Source: JAIBJN01 sp035461525
GTDB lineage: Bacteria; Actinomycetota; Thermoleophilia; Gaiellales; Gaiellaceae
Assembly: GCA_035461525.1 (NCBI GenBank)
Contig: DATHVD010000096.1
Span: forward strand, 1-64,000
Direction: 5' to 3'
Length of the DNA stretch: 64,000 nt
Positions 43,178 through 50,987 of this stretch are shown piece by piece (the first letter of the stretch is position 1; each line of letters begins with the position of its first letter). The notes beneath the pieces were generated by a model. The model was not told where the DNA came from. It saw only the letters and a program-made list of their open reading frames with translations, and searched no databases. Both the position numbers and the translations under genes were made by a program.

Positions 43178-44379
43178 GCGCCCGGCCAGGACCCTGGCTG
43201 CGGCTGACGGCGCTTGCAGCGGTCGCCGGGACGGCGGTCGTCGTCGCGACCGGCTCCTGGGGGCTGCCGCACGACGTCGCCGCGCACCTGACGCTGGCGC
43301 TCCTCGCGGCGACCGCGCTCGCGGCGCGGCTCGCGCACCCCGACCGGCCCGACCTGCTCGCCGCCGCGCTCGCCGCCTTCGGGCTCTTCTCGGTCGCCGG
43401 GCTGGCGGCGCTCGCCGGGGCGCCTGGTGGGCTGCACGTCGTGCTCGGCGCCGCTGCCCTCGCGGCAGCGTCCGTCTCGGCGGTGCTCCTCCTGCGCGGC
43501 GGGCCGGCCCCGGCGGGAAGCTCGCTCCGCGACTACGTGACGCTGACGAAGCCGCGGATCATGGTGCTCCTCCTGATCACGGGCGCGGGCGGGCTCTTCG
43601 TGGGAGCCGGCGGCCTCCCCTCCGCGGGCCTCGCGCTCGCGGCCCTCGGCGGCCTGGCGCTCGCCTGCGGCGGCGCGAGCGCGCTCAACCACGTCCTCGA
43701 CCGCGACATCGACGTCTCCATGAAGCGGACGGCTGGACGGCCGGTCGCGGCCGGTCGCGTCGCCCCGGAGCGGGCGCTCGAGTTCGGCGTCGCGCTTTCG
43801 GCCCTCTCCTACGTCGTCCTCACGAGCTTCGTCAACGTCCTCGCCGCGCTGCTCGCGCTCGCGGGGGGACTCTTCTACGTCATCGTCTACACGCAGTGGC
43901 TGAAGCGGACGACGCCGCAGAACATCGTCATCGGCGGGGCGGCCGGCGCCGTGCCGCCGCTCGTCGGCTACGCCGCGGCGACGGGGAACCTGACGCTGAC
44001 CGCGCTCGCGCTCTTCCTCGTCGTCTTCTTCTGGACGCCGCCGCACTTCTGGGCGCTCGCGCTCCTGATCCGGCGCGACTACGCCGCGGCCGGGATCCCG
44101 ATGCTGCCAGTCGTACGTGGCGAGCGGGAGACGGCGCGGCAGATCGTCCTCTACACGGTCGTCCTCGTCGGCGTCACCCTCCTGCCCGTGCTCGGACGGA
44201 CCCTCGGGGTCGTCTACCTCATCTCCGCCCTCGTGCTCGGGCTCGTCTTCCTCTGGCTCGCGCTCGCGCTGCGCCGGGAGACGACGCCCGCGCGCGCGCG
44301 GACCCTCTTCAGCTACTCGCTCGTCTACCTCGCGCTCCTCTTCGTGGCCATGGCCGTCGACCCCTTGGTGGTGGGCTAG
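43174..44379 (+). CDS. ctaB: Protoheme IX farnesyltransferase with N-terminal membrane extension
   Basis: GTG 43174 overlaps the ctaD stop (GTGA) and gives 401 residues. The UbiA-type core starts near residue 118 with DYVTLTKPRIMVLLL. It carries the prenyl-diphosphate motif NHVLDRDIDVSMKRT and the second aspartate region TQWLKRTTPQNIVIGG. It makes haem O for the oxidase encoded just upstream. The first 115 residues add about four hydrophobic segments not needed in CtaB. They have two histidines in helices (AAHLTLAL, GLHVVLG) and resemble half of a CtaA-like haem A synthase. No separate ctaA is in the window. Confidence 0.92.
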   Translation: MSARPGPWLRLTALAAVAGTAVVVATGSWGLPHDVAAHLTLALLAATALAARLAHPDRPDLLAAALAAFGLFSVAGLAALAGAPGGLHVVLGAAALAAASVSAVLLLRGGPAPAGSSLRDYVTLTKPRIMVLLLITGAGGLFVGAGGLPSAGLALAALGGLALACGGASALNHVLDRDIDVSMKRTAGRPVAAGRVAPERALEFGVALSALSYVVLTSFVNVLAALLALAGGLFYVIVYTQWLKRTTPQNIVIGGAAGAVPPLVGYAAATGNLTLTALALFLVVFFWTPPHFWALALLIRRDYAAAGIPMLPVVRGERETARQIVLYTVVLVGVTLLPVLGRTLGVVYLISALVLGLVFLWLALALRRETTPARARTLFSYSLVYLALLFVAMAVDPLVVG

Positions 44380-44502
44380 ATGGACCCCGAGCTCACCCGC
44401 AAGAACCTCCGTCTCGGGCTGATCCTCTTCGCCGTCTCGCTCGCGCTCGCGGCGGGCTCCGTCGTCGTCGCGGTGATCTACAACGCCCTCTCCTCCTCCT
44501 GA
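44380..44502 (+). CDS. 40-residue single-helix membrane protein after ctaB
   Basis: ATG 44380 directly follows the ctaB stop (TAGATG). The product has a charged N-terminus (MDPELTRKNLR) and one transmembrane helix (about residues 12-35), ending in SSS. It is probably a small accessory subunit of the oxidase, comparable in place to CtaF or the small subunit IV proteins. The sequence itself matches nothing I recognise. The gene is short but perfectly placed in the operon, and codon use matches the neighbours. Confidence 0.65.
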   Translation: MDPELTRKNLRLGLILFAVSLALAAGSVVVAVIYNALSSS

Positions 44503-44596
44503 CCCGTACCGGGCGTTCCTCGCGCTCGCCGAGGAGCCGCCGCACGAGGGCGCGACCCGCATCGCGGTCAAGGACCTGATCGACACGGCCGGGCTC

Positions 44597-45634
44597 GTGA
44601 CGACCTACGGGTCGGCGATCTTCCGCGAGCACGTGCCAGAGCCGTCGGCGAGCTGCGTCCTCGCCCTCGAGGGACCCGGGCTCGCGCTCGTCGGGAAGAC
44701 GAACCTGCACGAGTTCGCCTACGGGATCACCTCCGACAACCCGCACTTCGGCGCGGTCGTGAACCCGCTCGACCCCGGCCGCATCCCCGGCGGCTCGAGC
44801 GGCGGCAACGGCGCGGCTCTTGCGGCCGGCCTTTGCGACTGGGCCATCGGCACGGACAGCGCGGGCTCGATCCGCCTCCCGGCCGCCTGCTGCGGCGTCG
44901 TCGGCTTCAAGCCGACCTGGGGGCTCGTGCCCGCCGACGGCGTCTTCCCGCTCGCGCCCAGCTTCGACACGGTCGGGCCGATGGCGCGGTCGGTGGGCGC
45001 GTGCGACGCGATGATCGACCTCCTCGTCGGCGAGCCTCTGCTGGAGGCCCGCGGGCGCGAGCCGCGCGTCGCCCTCGCCTGGACGGAGCACGCCGACTCG
45101 CTCGTCCGAGCCCGCGTCGAGGAGGCGGCCGCGCTCTTCCCGGGTGTCGAGCGGGTGGACTTCCCGCTCCCCGGCGACCTCAACCCGGCCTTTATGGCGG
45201 AGGCGGCGGACGTGCACCGCGAGCTCTTCGCCGAGCACGCCGATCTTTACGGCGAGAACGTGCGCAGGAAGCTCGAGCGGGCCTTCGTCGTGCCGGAGGA
45301 GGAGGTGGCGGCGTCGCGGGCCGAGCGCGAGGCCTACCGCGGCCGGGCGGAGGCGGCACTCGAAGGCTTCGACGTCCTCCTGACGCCGACGATGCCGATG
45401 GTCGCCCCGCCGGTCGGGGTCGGCGACCTGGCGCTGCGGGAGCGGATGATCCTCCTCACCCGCCCCGCGAACGCCCTCGGCTGGCCGGCCCTCGCCCTCC
45501 CGTGCGGCCCGGCCGAGGACGGCCTTCCCGCGTCGATCCAGGTGCTGGCCCGCCCCGGAGACGACGCCCTCGTCCTGGCCGTGAGCCTGGCGCTCGAGGA
45601 AGCCCTCCCCGCCCGCGCCGACGAGCCAGAGTAA
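44597..45634 (+). CDS. Amidase signature family protein (start unresolved)
   Basis: The first canonical in-frame start, GTG 44597, gives 345 residues. It contains the amidase core: KTNLHEFAYG, the glycine/serine loop RIPGGSSGGNGAAL and the nucleophile region GTDSAGSIRLPAA. The same frame is open and reads convincingly from 44501 (DPYRAFL, then IAVKDLIDTAGL). That segment includes the Lys of the Ser-cisSer-Lys triad in VKD. The translated protein should therefore begin upstream, but no ATG, GTG or TTG exists there after an in-frame TGA at 44474. It probably hydrolyses an amide, as in GatA- or AtzF-like enzymes. Substrate unknown. Confidence 0.75.
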   Translation: MTTYGSAIFREHVPEPSASCVLALEGPGLALVGKTNLHEFAYGITSDNPHFGAVVNPLDPGRIPGGSSGGNGAALAAGLCDWAIGTDSAGSIRLPAACCGVVGFKPTWGLVPADGVFPLAPSFDTVGPMARSVGACDAMIDLLVGEPLLEARGREPRVALAWTEHADSLVRARVEEAAALFPGVERVDFPLPGDLNPAFMAEAADVHRELFAEHADLYGENVRRKLERAFVVPEEEVAASRAEREAYRGRAEAALEGFDVLLTPTMPMVAPPVGVGDLALRERMILLTRPANALGWPALALPCGPAEDGLPASIQVLARPGDDALVLAVSLALEEALPARADEPE

Positions 45635-45717
45635 CAGTCTGTTGCAGGCGACTACGGGGCCCGGCGCTCGCGGCCGTCCCGGGCAGGCGAAGCTCCCTTG
45701 CAACAGTCCGTTGCAGG
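45633..45717. repeat. Two direct copies of AACAGTCYGTTGCAGG
   Basis: The 16-base unit occurs at 45633-45648 and 45702-45717, 69 bases apart, with one difference. The second copy is part of the dyad TGCAAC-N5-GTTGCA. Both lie in the 95-bp gap between convergent genes. Confidence 0.7.
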
Positions 45718-45719
45718 GG
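45695..45719. terminator. Hairpin between convergent amidase and pgl genes
   Basis: TTGCAAC and GTTGCA with flanking CCC/GGG form a stem of about nine pairs with one bulge and a five-base loop. It lies between the amidase stop (45634) and the pgl stop (45730). A related 16-base copy lies at 45633-45648, so a protein-binding dyad is also possible. Confidence 0.5.
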
Positions 45720-45729
45720 ACCGTCCAGG

Positions 45730-46353
45730 TCAGCCGGGCGCGGCCGCCTCGTCTGCGAGGATCACCGTCTCCCGCGCGCGGACTCGCGTCGCCGGGAGCG
45801 ACTCGTCCCCCGCGAGGATGCGGGCGAGGACGTCGCGCTTGTCCTCGCCGCCGACGAGCACGGCGACGAGCGGCTGGCTGTTCAGGTACTCCAGCGAGAA
45901 CGTGAGGCGCGGATGCGGCGGCGGCATGCCGGGCTCGGGCACGTTGACGATCGGGCCCGGGTCGGCGAGCTCCTCGTCGTGGCCGGGGTAGAGCGAGGCC
46001 GTGTGCCCGTCCGGCCCGACGCCGAGGAGGACGAGGTCGAACTCCTCCGGCAGCTCGACGTCCTTCGACCGCGAGGGGTGCACCTGATCATCGGGGACGG
46101 GGACGCGCGAGAGGAGCGCCTCCCGCGCCAGGCGCTCGTTCGAGTCCGGGTGGTCGGGTGGGACGAGGCGCTCGTCGCTCCACCAGACGTGCCAGGAGGG
46201 CCACTCGAGGTTCATCTCCGCCAGCCGCCCGTAGACAGCCCGCGGCGTCTTCCCGCCGGTGAGGGCGATGCGGAACGGGTCGCGGTCGCGCGAGCGCTCG
46301 GCGATCCACCCGGCGGCGAGCTCGGCTAGGTCGGTTGCGACGAGTAGCTGCGT
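45730..46353 (-). CDS. pgl: 6-phosphogluconolactonase
   Basis: No ATG, GTG or TTG lies in frame near the expected start. An ACG at 46353, four bases after GAGGAGG, is at the position where homologues begin (T-QLLVATDLAEL), so I place the start there (207 residues). Family motifs: IALTGGKTPRAVY for phosphate binding, WWSDERLVPPDHPDSN, and LLGVGPDGHTASLYPG. It hydrolyses 6-phosphogluconolactone, the product of Zwf. It is the last gene of the operon and overlaps opcA by 28 bases. The longer frame to 46722 is a shadow of opcA. Confidence 0.82.
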   Translation of the reverse strand, partial: TQLLVATDLAELAAGWIAERSRDRDPFRIALTGGKTPRAVYGRLAEMNLEWPSWHVWWSDERLVPPDHPDSNERLAREALLSRVPVPDDQVHPSRSKDVELPEEFDLVLLGVGPDGHTASLYPGHDEELADPGPIVNVPEPGMPPPHPRLTFSLEYLNSQPLVAVLVGGEDKRDVLARILAGDESLPATRVRARETVILADEAAAPG

Positions 46354-47183
46354 ACCGCCTCCTCGTAGATCCGGTCGCGGCCGAACACGTCGAGCTGCTC
46401 CGAGAGCAGGTCGCTCGACGTGCGCGGCTCGAGACGCTCGGGCCGGGCCTCGATCCCGTCTACCTCGACGAGCTCGACCTCTCCCGCCGGCTCGTGCCGC
46501 AGGCGGATCTCCCGCCCGAGCCGTGCGCCGAGCCAGGCGTGGAGCAGGAGCGCTTCGGGCTCCGGCCCGGCGACCCGGAGCTCCGACGCCTCTGCGACCT
46601 GCGGCCAGAGCGCCGCGACGGCCGAACGCCACGGGAGCGCCCGCGCCCAGGAGATGTCCGAGACGGCGACGCGGTCGACGAGCGACGGCAGCCGCGCGAG
46701 GTCGGCGCGCGCGTCCGGCCACTCGCGCGAGTCGACCACGAGCCGGTCGGCGACGCCGGTGAGCTGGTCAAGCTCCGTCCCGCCGAAGGGAAGCGGGCCG
46801 CGCCAGCGCAGGAACACCGGGAGGTCGGGGAGGAGCAAGGGGGTGACGACGCTCGCGGGAGCGACGCACCGGCTGCCACAGAGCCGCAGCGAGATCACCT
46901 CCGAGCACACCTCGGTCCGGCGGCCCTCGTGCAGGAAGCAACGGAGGTCGACCTCGCCTTCGAGGGCGTCCTCGCCGTCGTCCGGCCGCGGGAAGAGGAG
47001 GATCGTCCGCGAGGGATGGCGCTCCGCCAGCCCCTCGAGCGTGCCCGTGGCCTCCTCGGCCCAAGACTCGGGCACCCAGGCGATGTGGGTCATCACGCTC
47101 GTCCGCAGCCGCGGCGGCGCGCCGGGCTCCGTGGACGCGTCTCGCAGGCGCCCGAGCTCCCGCTCGATCTCGCGCACGGTCAC
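46326..47183 (-). CDS. opcA: Glucose-6-phosphate dehydrogenase assembly protein OpcA
   Basis: A 285-residue protein from GTG 47183 with GGAGG about ten bases upstream, directly after zwf. The OpcA pattern is recognisable: an N-terminal RTSVMTHIAWV segment, RTILLFPRPDD, SEVISLRLCG, then LLLPDLPVFLRWRG and LVVDSREW. OpcA binds and activates or assembles Zwf in cyanobacteria and actinobacteria. It lacks a catalytic motif. Its order zwf-opcA-pgl is the standard actinobacterial one. Confidence 0.92.
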   Translation of the reverse strand: MTVREIERELGRLRDASTEPGAPPRLRTSVMTHIAWVPESWAEEATGTLEGLAERHPSRTILLFPRPDDGEDALEGEVDLRCFLHEGRRTEVCSEVISLRLCGSRCVAPASVVTPLLLPDLPVFLRWRGPLPFGGTELDQLTGVADRLVVDSREWPDARADLARLPSLVDRVAVSDISWARALPWRSAVAALWPQVAEASELRVAGPEPEALLLHAWLGARLGREIRLRHEPAGEVELVEVDGIEARPERLEPRTSSDLLSEQLDVFGRDRIYEEAVRSYSSQPT

Positions 47184-47187
47184 GCCG

Positions 47188-48702
47188 TCAGTGCCTCCGC
47201 CAGGAGCGGCCGGTCCGGTGCAGGAGCTCGTCGGCGGCGTGCGGGCCCCAGGTCCCCGCCGCGTAGTTGGGGAAGTGCGGCCGGTCCCGCCGCCAGGGCG
47301 CGACCATCGCGTCCACGATCGACCACTGCTCCTCGACCTCGTCGGCGCGCGTGAAGAGCGTCGCGTCGCCGTTCAGGCAGTCGAGGATCAGGCGCTCGTA
47401 GGCCTCGGGCAGGCCCATGCGGAACGAGCCGCCGTAGAGGAAGTCCATGTGCACCGTCCGGATCGTGAGCCCCTGCCCGGGAACCTTGGCGCCGACGCCG
47501 AGCGCGACGCCCTCGTCGGGCTGCACGTGGATGAGGAGGACGTTGGGGCGCAGCGACTCCTGGCTGACGTCGAAGGGCGGGTGCGGCGCGCGCTTGAACT
47601 GGATGGCGATCGTCGTCTCCCGCCGGGGCAGGCGCTTGCCCGTCCGGACGAAGAAGGGCGTGTCCGCCCAGCGCCAGTTGTCCAGGTGCAGCTCGGCGGC
47701 GACGTAGGTCTCGGTCAGGGAGTCGGGGGCGCAGCCGTCCTCCTCCCGGTACCCGGGCACCTCCTCGCCCTCGATGAACCCCGGCCCGTACTGGCCGCGG
47801 ACGACGTTCGTCGCCCCCGGCGTGCGCAGCGCGCGGAGGACCTTCACCTTCTCGTTTCGCACCGACTCGGCCGCGAAGTCGATCGGCGGCTCCATGGCCG
47901 TGAGCGCGACGAGCTGGAGGACGTGGTTCTGGACGACGTCGCGGATCGCCCCGGCCTGCTCGTAGAAGGCGGAGCGGCCCTCGACCCCGAGCGACTCGGC
48001 CACCGTGATCTGGACGTGGTCGATGAACTGGCGGTTCCAGATCGGCTCGAAGATCCCGTTGGCAAAGCGGAGCACGAGCATGTTCTGGACGGTCTCCTTG
48101 CCCAGGTAGTGGTCGATGCGGAAGATCTCGCTCTCGTCGTAGTACCGCCGGATGAGCTCGTTGAGCGCCTTCGCGCTCTCGAGGTCGTGGCCGAACGGCT
48201 TCTCGACGACGAGGCGCGTCCACCCGGTCGCGGTCCGCTGCCGCCCGATCGCGGTGACGATGTCCTCGAACGCGCTGGGCGGCACCGCGAGGTAGTAGAC
48301 GCGGTTGCCGGCGGTGCCGCGTGTCTCGTCCTGGTCTCGCAGGCACTCGACGAGCGGCGCCTCGCCGCCCTCCACGCCGAAGGTCGCGGCGACGTAACAG
48401 AGGCTCTCGGCGAGCTGCTCCCAGACGTCCTCGCGAAAGTCGTCGCGCGCGTGCTCGACGACGGCCTCCCGCATCTGCTCGCGGTACTCGTCGGTCGACA
48501 TCTCCGTGCGGGAGACGCCGACGACGCCGAAGCGGCGCGGAAGGAGGCCGCGGAGTGCCAGTGAGTAGAGCGCCGGCAAGAGCTTGCGCCGGGCGAGGTC
48601 GCCCGAGGCGCCGAAGATGACGAGCGCGCAGGGGTCGGGCGTGCGGCGGACGGGCAGCCCCTCGAGGAGCGGGTTCTCGGCGGGGGCGACGGTCTCGCTC
48701 AC
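47188..48702 (-). CDS. zwf: Glucose-6-phosphate 1-dehydrogenase
   Basis: A 504-residue protein; GTG 48702 overlaps the gnd stop (GTGA). The coenzyme fold starts with LVIFGASGDLARRKLLPALY. The substrate and catalytic motif is RIDHYLGKE (about residue 195), with EKPFGHDL before it. It oxidises glucose 6-phosphate to the lactone, forming NAD(P)H in the cytosol. The downstream opcA and pgl complete the oxidative steps with gnd, all in one transcript. Full length for the family. Confidence 0.96.
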   Translation of the reverse strand: MSETVAPAENPLLEGLPVRRTPDPCALVIFGASGDLARRKLLPALYSLALRGLLPRRFGVVGVSRTEMSTDEYREQMREAVVEHARDDFREDVWEQLAESLCYVAATFGVEGGEAPLVECLRDQDETRGTAGNRVYYLAVPPSAFEDIVTAIGRQRTATGWTRLVVEKPFGHDLESAKALNELIRRYYDESEIFRIDHYLGKETVQNMLVLRFANGIFEPIWNRQFIDHVQITVAESLGVEGRSAFYEQAGAIRDVVQNHVLQLVALTAMEPPIDFAAESVRNEKVKVLRALRTPGATNVVRGQYGPGFIEGEEVPGYREEDGCAPDSLTETYVAAELHLDNWRWADTPFFVRTGKRLPRRETTIAIQFKRAPHPPFDVSQESLRPNVLLIHVQPDEGVALGVGAKVPGQGLTIRTVHMDFLYGGSFRMGLPEAYERLILDCLNGDATLFTRADEVEEQWSIVDAMVAPWRRDRPHFPNYAAGTWGPHAADELLHRTGRSWRRH

Positions 48703-49604
48703 TCCGGTTCCACCCCCGGCTCGACCTCCTCGCGGGCAGCGCGCACCGCGTGGCCGCCGAACTGATTGCGCAGGGCGGCGTTCACCTTGGCCGCGAAGGA
48801 CTCGTCCTGGCGCGAGGCAAAGCGCGCGAAGAGCGCGACGGCGAGCGTTGGGACGGGAACGGCGGCCTTGACCGCCTCGTCGATCGTCCAGCGGCCCTCG
48901 CCCGAGTCCTCCACGTAGCCGCGGATCCCCTCGAGGCTCCGGTCCTCGTCGAGGGCATGCGTGAGGAGCTCGAGCAGCCAGCTGCGGACGACCGACCCGT
49001 GCTCCCAGAGCGCCGCCACCTGGCGCAGGTCGAGCTCGAAGTCAGGCACGCCCTGCAGGAGCTCGAAGCCCTCGGCGTAGGCCTGCATGAGACCGTACTC
49101 GATCCCGTTGTGCACCATCTTCACGAAGTGGCCCGCGCCGGAGGGGCCCACGTGCGCGTAGCCGTTCTCCGGGGCGAGGGAGACGAGGGCCGGCTCGACG
49201 GCGGCGAAGCCCTCGTCGGCGCCCCCGGCCATCAGGCAATAGCCCTCCTCGAGCCCCCAGACCCCGCCCGAGACGCCGATGTCGAGGTAGTGGACACCGT
49301 GCTCGGCCGCCTCGGCGGCACGGCGCATCGAGTCACGGAAGTTCGAGTTGCCGCCGTCCACGAGCGTGTCACCGCCGGCGAGGAGCGAGTGGAGCTCGCG
49401 AACCGTCTGCTCCGTCGGGTCGCCGGCGGGGATCATGAGCCAGAGGACGCGCGGCGGCTCGAGCAGGCCGACGAGCTCGACGAGCGACTCGGCCGTGCGA
49501 GCGGGATTGGAGGTGTCGTACGTCTCCACCTCGTGGCCCTCGCGGCGCAGGCGCTCGGTCATGTTGCCACCCATCCGGCCCAGGCCGACCATCCCGAGCC
49601 TCAC
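48699..49604 (-). CDS. gnd: 6-phosphogluconate dehydrogenase, short decarboxylating type
   Basis: GTG 49604 overlaps the pgi stop and gives 301 residues. The NAD(P) motif is LGMVGLGRMGGNM. VDGGNSNFRDSMRRA, IGVSGGVWGLEEGYCLMAGG and GHFVKMVHNGIEYGLMQAY carry the substrate and catalytic residues (Lys and Asn-His). The short form (about 300 residues, GndA/YqeC-like) is typical of the operon-encoded type in actinobacteria and differs from the 470-residue enzyme. Here MGGNM suggests NAD preference, which is an inference. Confidence 0.94.
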   Translation of the reverse strand: MRLGMVGLGRMGGNMTERLRREGHEVETYDTSNPARTAESLVELVGLLEPPRVLWLMIPAGDPTEQTVRELHSLLAGGDTLVDGGNSNFRDSMRRAAEAAEHGVHYLDIGVSGGVWGLEEGYCLMAGGADEGFAAVEPALVSLAPENGYAHVGPSGAGHFVKMVHNGIEYGLMQAYAEGFELLQGVPDFELDLRQVAALWEHGSVVRSWLLELLTHALDEDRSLEGIRGYVEDSGEGRWTIDEAVKAAVPVPTLAVALFARFASRQDESFAAKVNAALRNQFGGHAVRAAREEVEPGVEPE

Positions 49605-50968
49605 AGCGACTCCACCTCGTCGAGGCCGATGCGCGCGACCGGGCGGTCGCGCTCTCGCAGCGCGGCGAGGTCGCCGTCCGCCTGCGCGCGGATCAGCCGG
49701 CCGAAGCCGAAGCGGCGTCCGGGGATCGGCAGCTCCTCGCCGGTGTCGTCGAGGACCTGCACGAAGCGCCCCGTGGGCGGGCCGCCCTTGTGCAGCTGCC
49801 CGGTCGAGTGCAGGTACCGAGGCCCGAGCCCGACCGTGACGACGCAGCCCGTGGCGCGCGCCCGCGCGACGAGCGGGCCCAGCTCGGCCTCGCGCTCCGG
49901 GTCGATGAACGCCTGGACGGCGATGTAGTCACCCTCGCGCGCGCCGGCGAGGAGCTCTACCACGGTCTCTTCCGGACCGCTCCCGGGGTCGGACCCCGGG
50001 TCACGGCCGGAAAGGACCTCGATCGTCCGCTCCTTGGCCGCCTGCACGTCCGGCTGGTCGAACGGGTTCACCTCGAGGATCGTCCCCGCAACCGCCGTGG
50101 CGAACTCCCAGCGGTACATCTCCGCGCCGGCTCCGTCTTCCTCGAGCCTGAGCTCGTGCAGCTGGCGGTCGGGGCCGGCCGGGTCGTTCTCCGGCGCCGG
50201 TACGAGGCCCTTGCCGTCCTTGCCGGTGGACTCGGCCAGGAGCTGCTCCAGCCAGAGCCCGAAGCCGAAGGGGTTGTCGAACACGACCTTGTCGCGCCCC
50301 TCGAGCCAGGCCGCGCCCAGGCGGAGACCGAGCTCCGCACCCGGGTTGTCCGCGCTCCGGCAGCGCGCGGCCGTGGCGGCGCCGGCCTCGAGGAGCCCGC
50401 GGACGTCCGCGCCCATGAGCCGGGCGGGGAGCATGCCGAAGACGGAGAGCGCTGAATAGCGGCCGCCGATCGTCGGCTCGCCGAGGAAGACGCCGCGGAA
50501 CCCGCGGTCGCGGGCGAGCGCCTCCAGTTCGGAGCCGGGGTCCGTGATGGCGGCGAAGCGCTCGCCGCGCTTGCCGGCCCGCTCCCAGAACCAGTCCAAG
50601 TGACAGCGGGTCTCGAGCGTCGTCCCCGACTTCGAGGCGACGACGACGAGCGTCCGCGCCGCGTCGAGCCGCTCGCCGAGGCGGCGAACGGCGGCCGGGT
50701 GTGTCGTGTCGAGGACGTGGAAGCGCTCGGCCCCAGCGAGCCGCCGCAGCACCTCGGGCGCGAGGCTCGACCCGCCCATCCCGAGGAGGACGACGTCCAC
50801 GAACTCGGCCGCGTTCTCCGCGAAGCCGTCGAGCTCGGGCAGGCGCTGGAGCATCCGCTGCGGCTCGTCGAGCCACCCGAGCCAGCGGCCCTCGTCGCCG
50901 CCCGTCCAGAGCGACGGGTCACGGGCCCAGATTCGCTCGACGAGCTCCGCGGTCTCGACGCGCGCCAC
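49601..50968 (-). CDS. pgi: Glucose-6-phosphate isomerase
   Basis: GTG 50968 gives 455 residues; GTG 51013 is possible but overlaps tal. Phosphate-binding and catalytic regions: VVLLGMGGSSLAPEVL, VASKSGTTLET, EPTIGGRYSALSVFG and STGQLHKGGPPTG. This resembles the PGI half of the bifunctional transaldolase/PGI proteins of other bacteria. Here it is a separate gene 19 bases after tal. A short DPGSDPGSGP insertion near residue 330 corresponds to a GC palindrome in the DNA. It interconverts glucose 6-phosphate and fructose 6-phosphate. Confidence 0.93.
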   Translation of the reverse strand: MARVETAELVERIWARDPSLWTGGDEGRWLGWLDEPQRMLQRLPELDGFAENAAEFVDVVLLGMGGSSLAPEVLRRLAGAERFHVLDTTHPAAVRRLGERLDAARTLVVVASKSGTTLETRCHLDWFWERAGKRGERFAAITDPGSELEALARDRGFRGVFLGEPTIGGRYSALSVFGMLPARLMGADVRGLLEAGAATAARCRSADNPGAELGLRLGAAWLEGRDKVVFDNPFGFGLWLEQLLAESTGKDGKGLVPAPENDPAGPDRQLHELRLEEDGAGAEMYRWEFATAVAGTILEVNPFDQPDVQAAKERTIEVLSGRDPGSDPGSGPEETVVELLAGAREGDYIAVQAFIDPEREAELGPLVARARATGCVVTVGLGPRYLHSTGQLHKGGPPTGRFVQVLDDTGEELPIPGRRFGFGRLIRAQADGDLAALRERDRPVARIGLDEVESL

Positions 50969-50987
50969 TAGCGGACGGGGGAGACCC

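Noticed and set aside
41122..44379. A 1085-residue open frame across the ctaC-ctaD-ctaB genes
   Set aside because: It is a frame-shifted shadow of the oxidase genes until the last part, where it becomes the real ctaB frame. The upstream portion is arginine-rich and has no domain.
44490..44510. Programmed +1 frameshift at TCC-TGA-C joining the small membrane ORF and the amidase
   Set aside because: The resemblance to the prfB site is slight and there is no upstream stimulator. A non-canonical start or a base error is simpler.
49975..50000. GC palindrome within pgi as a regulatory site or terminator
   Set aside because: It lies in the coding region and corresponds to the DPGSDPGSGP repeat of the protein, so it is explained by the coding sequence.
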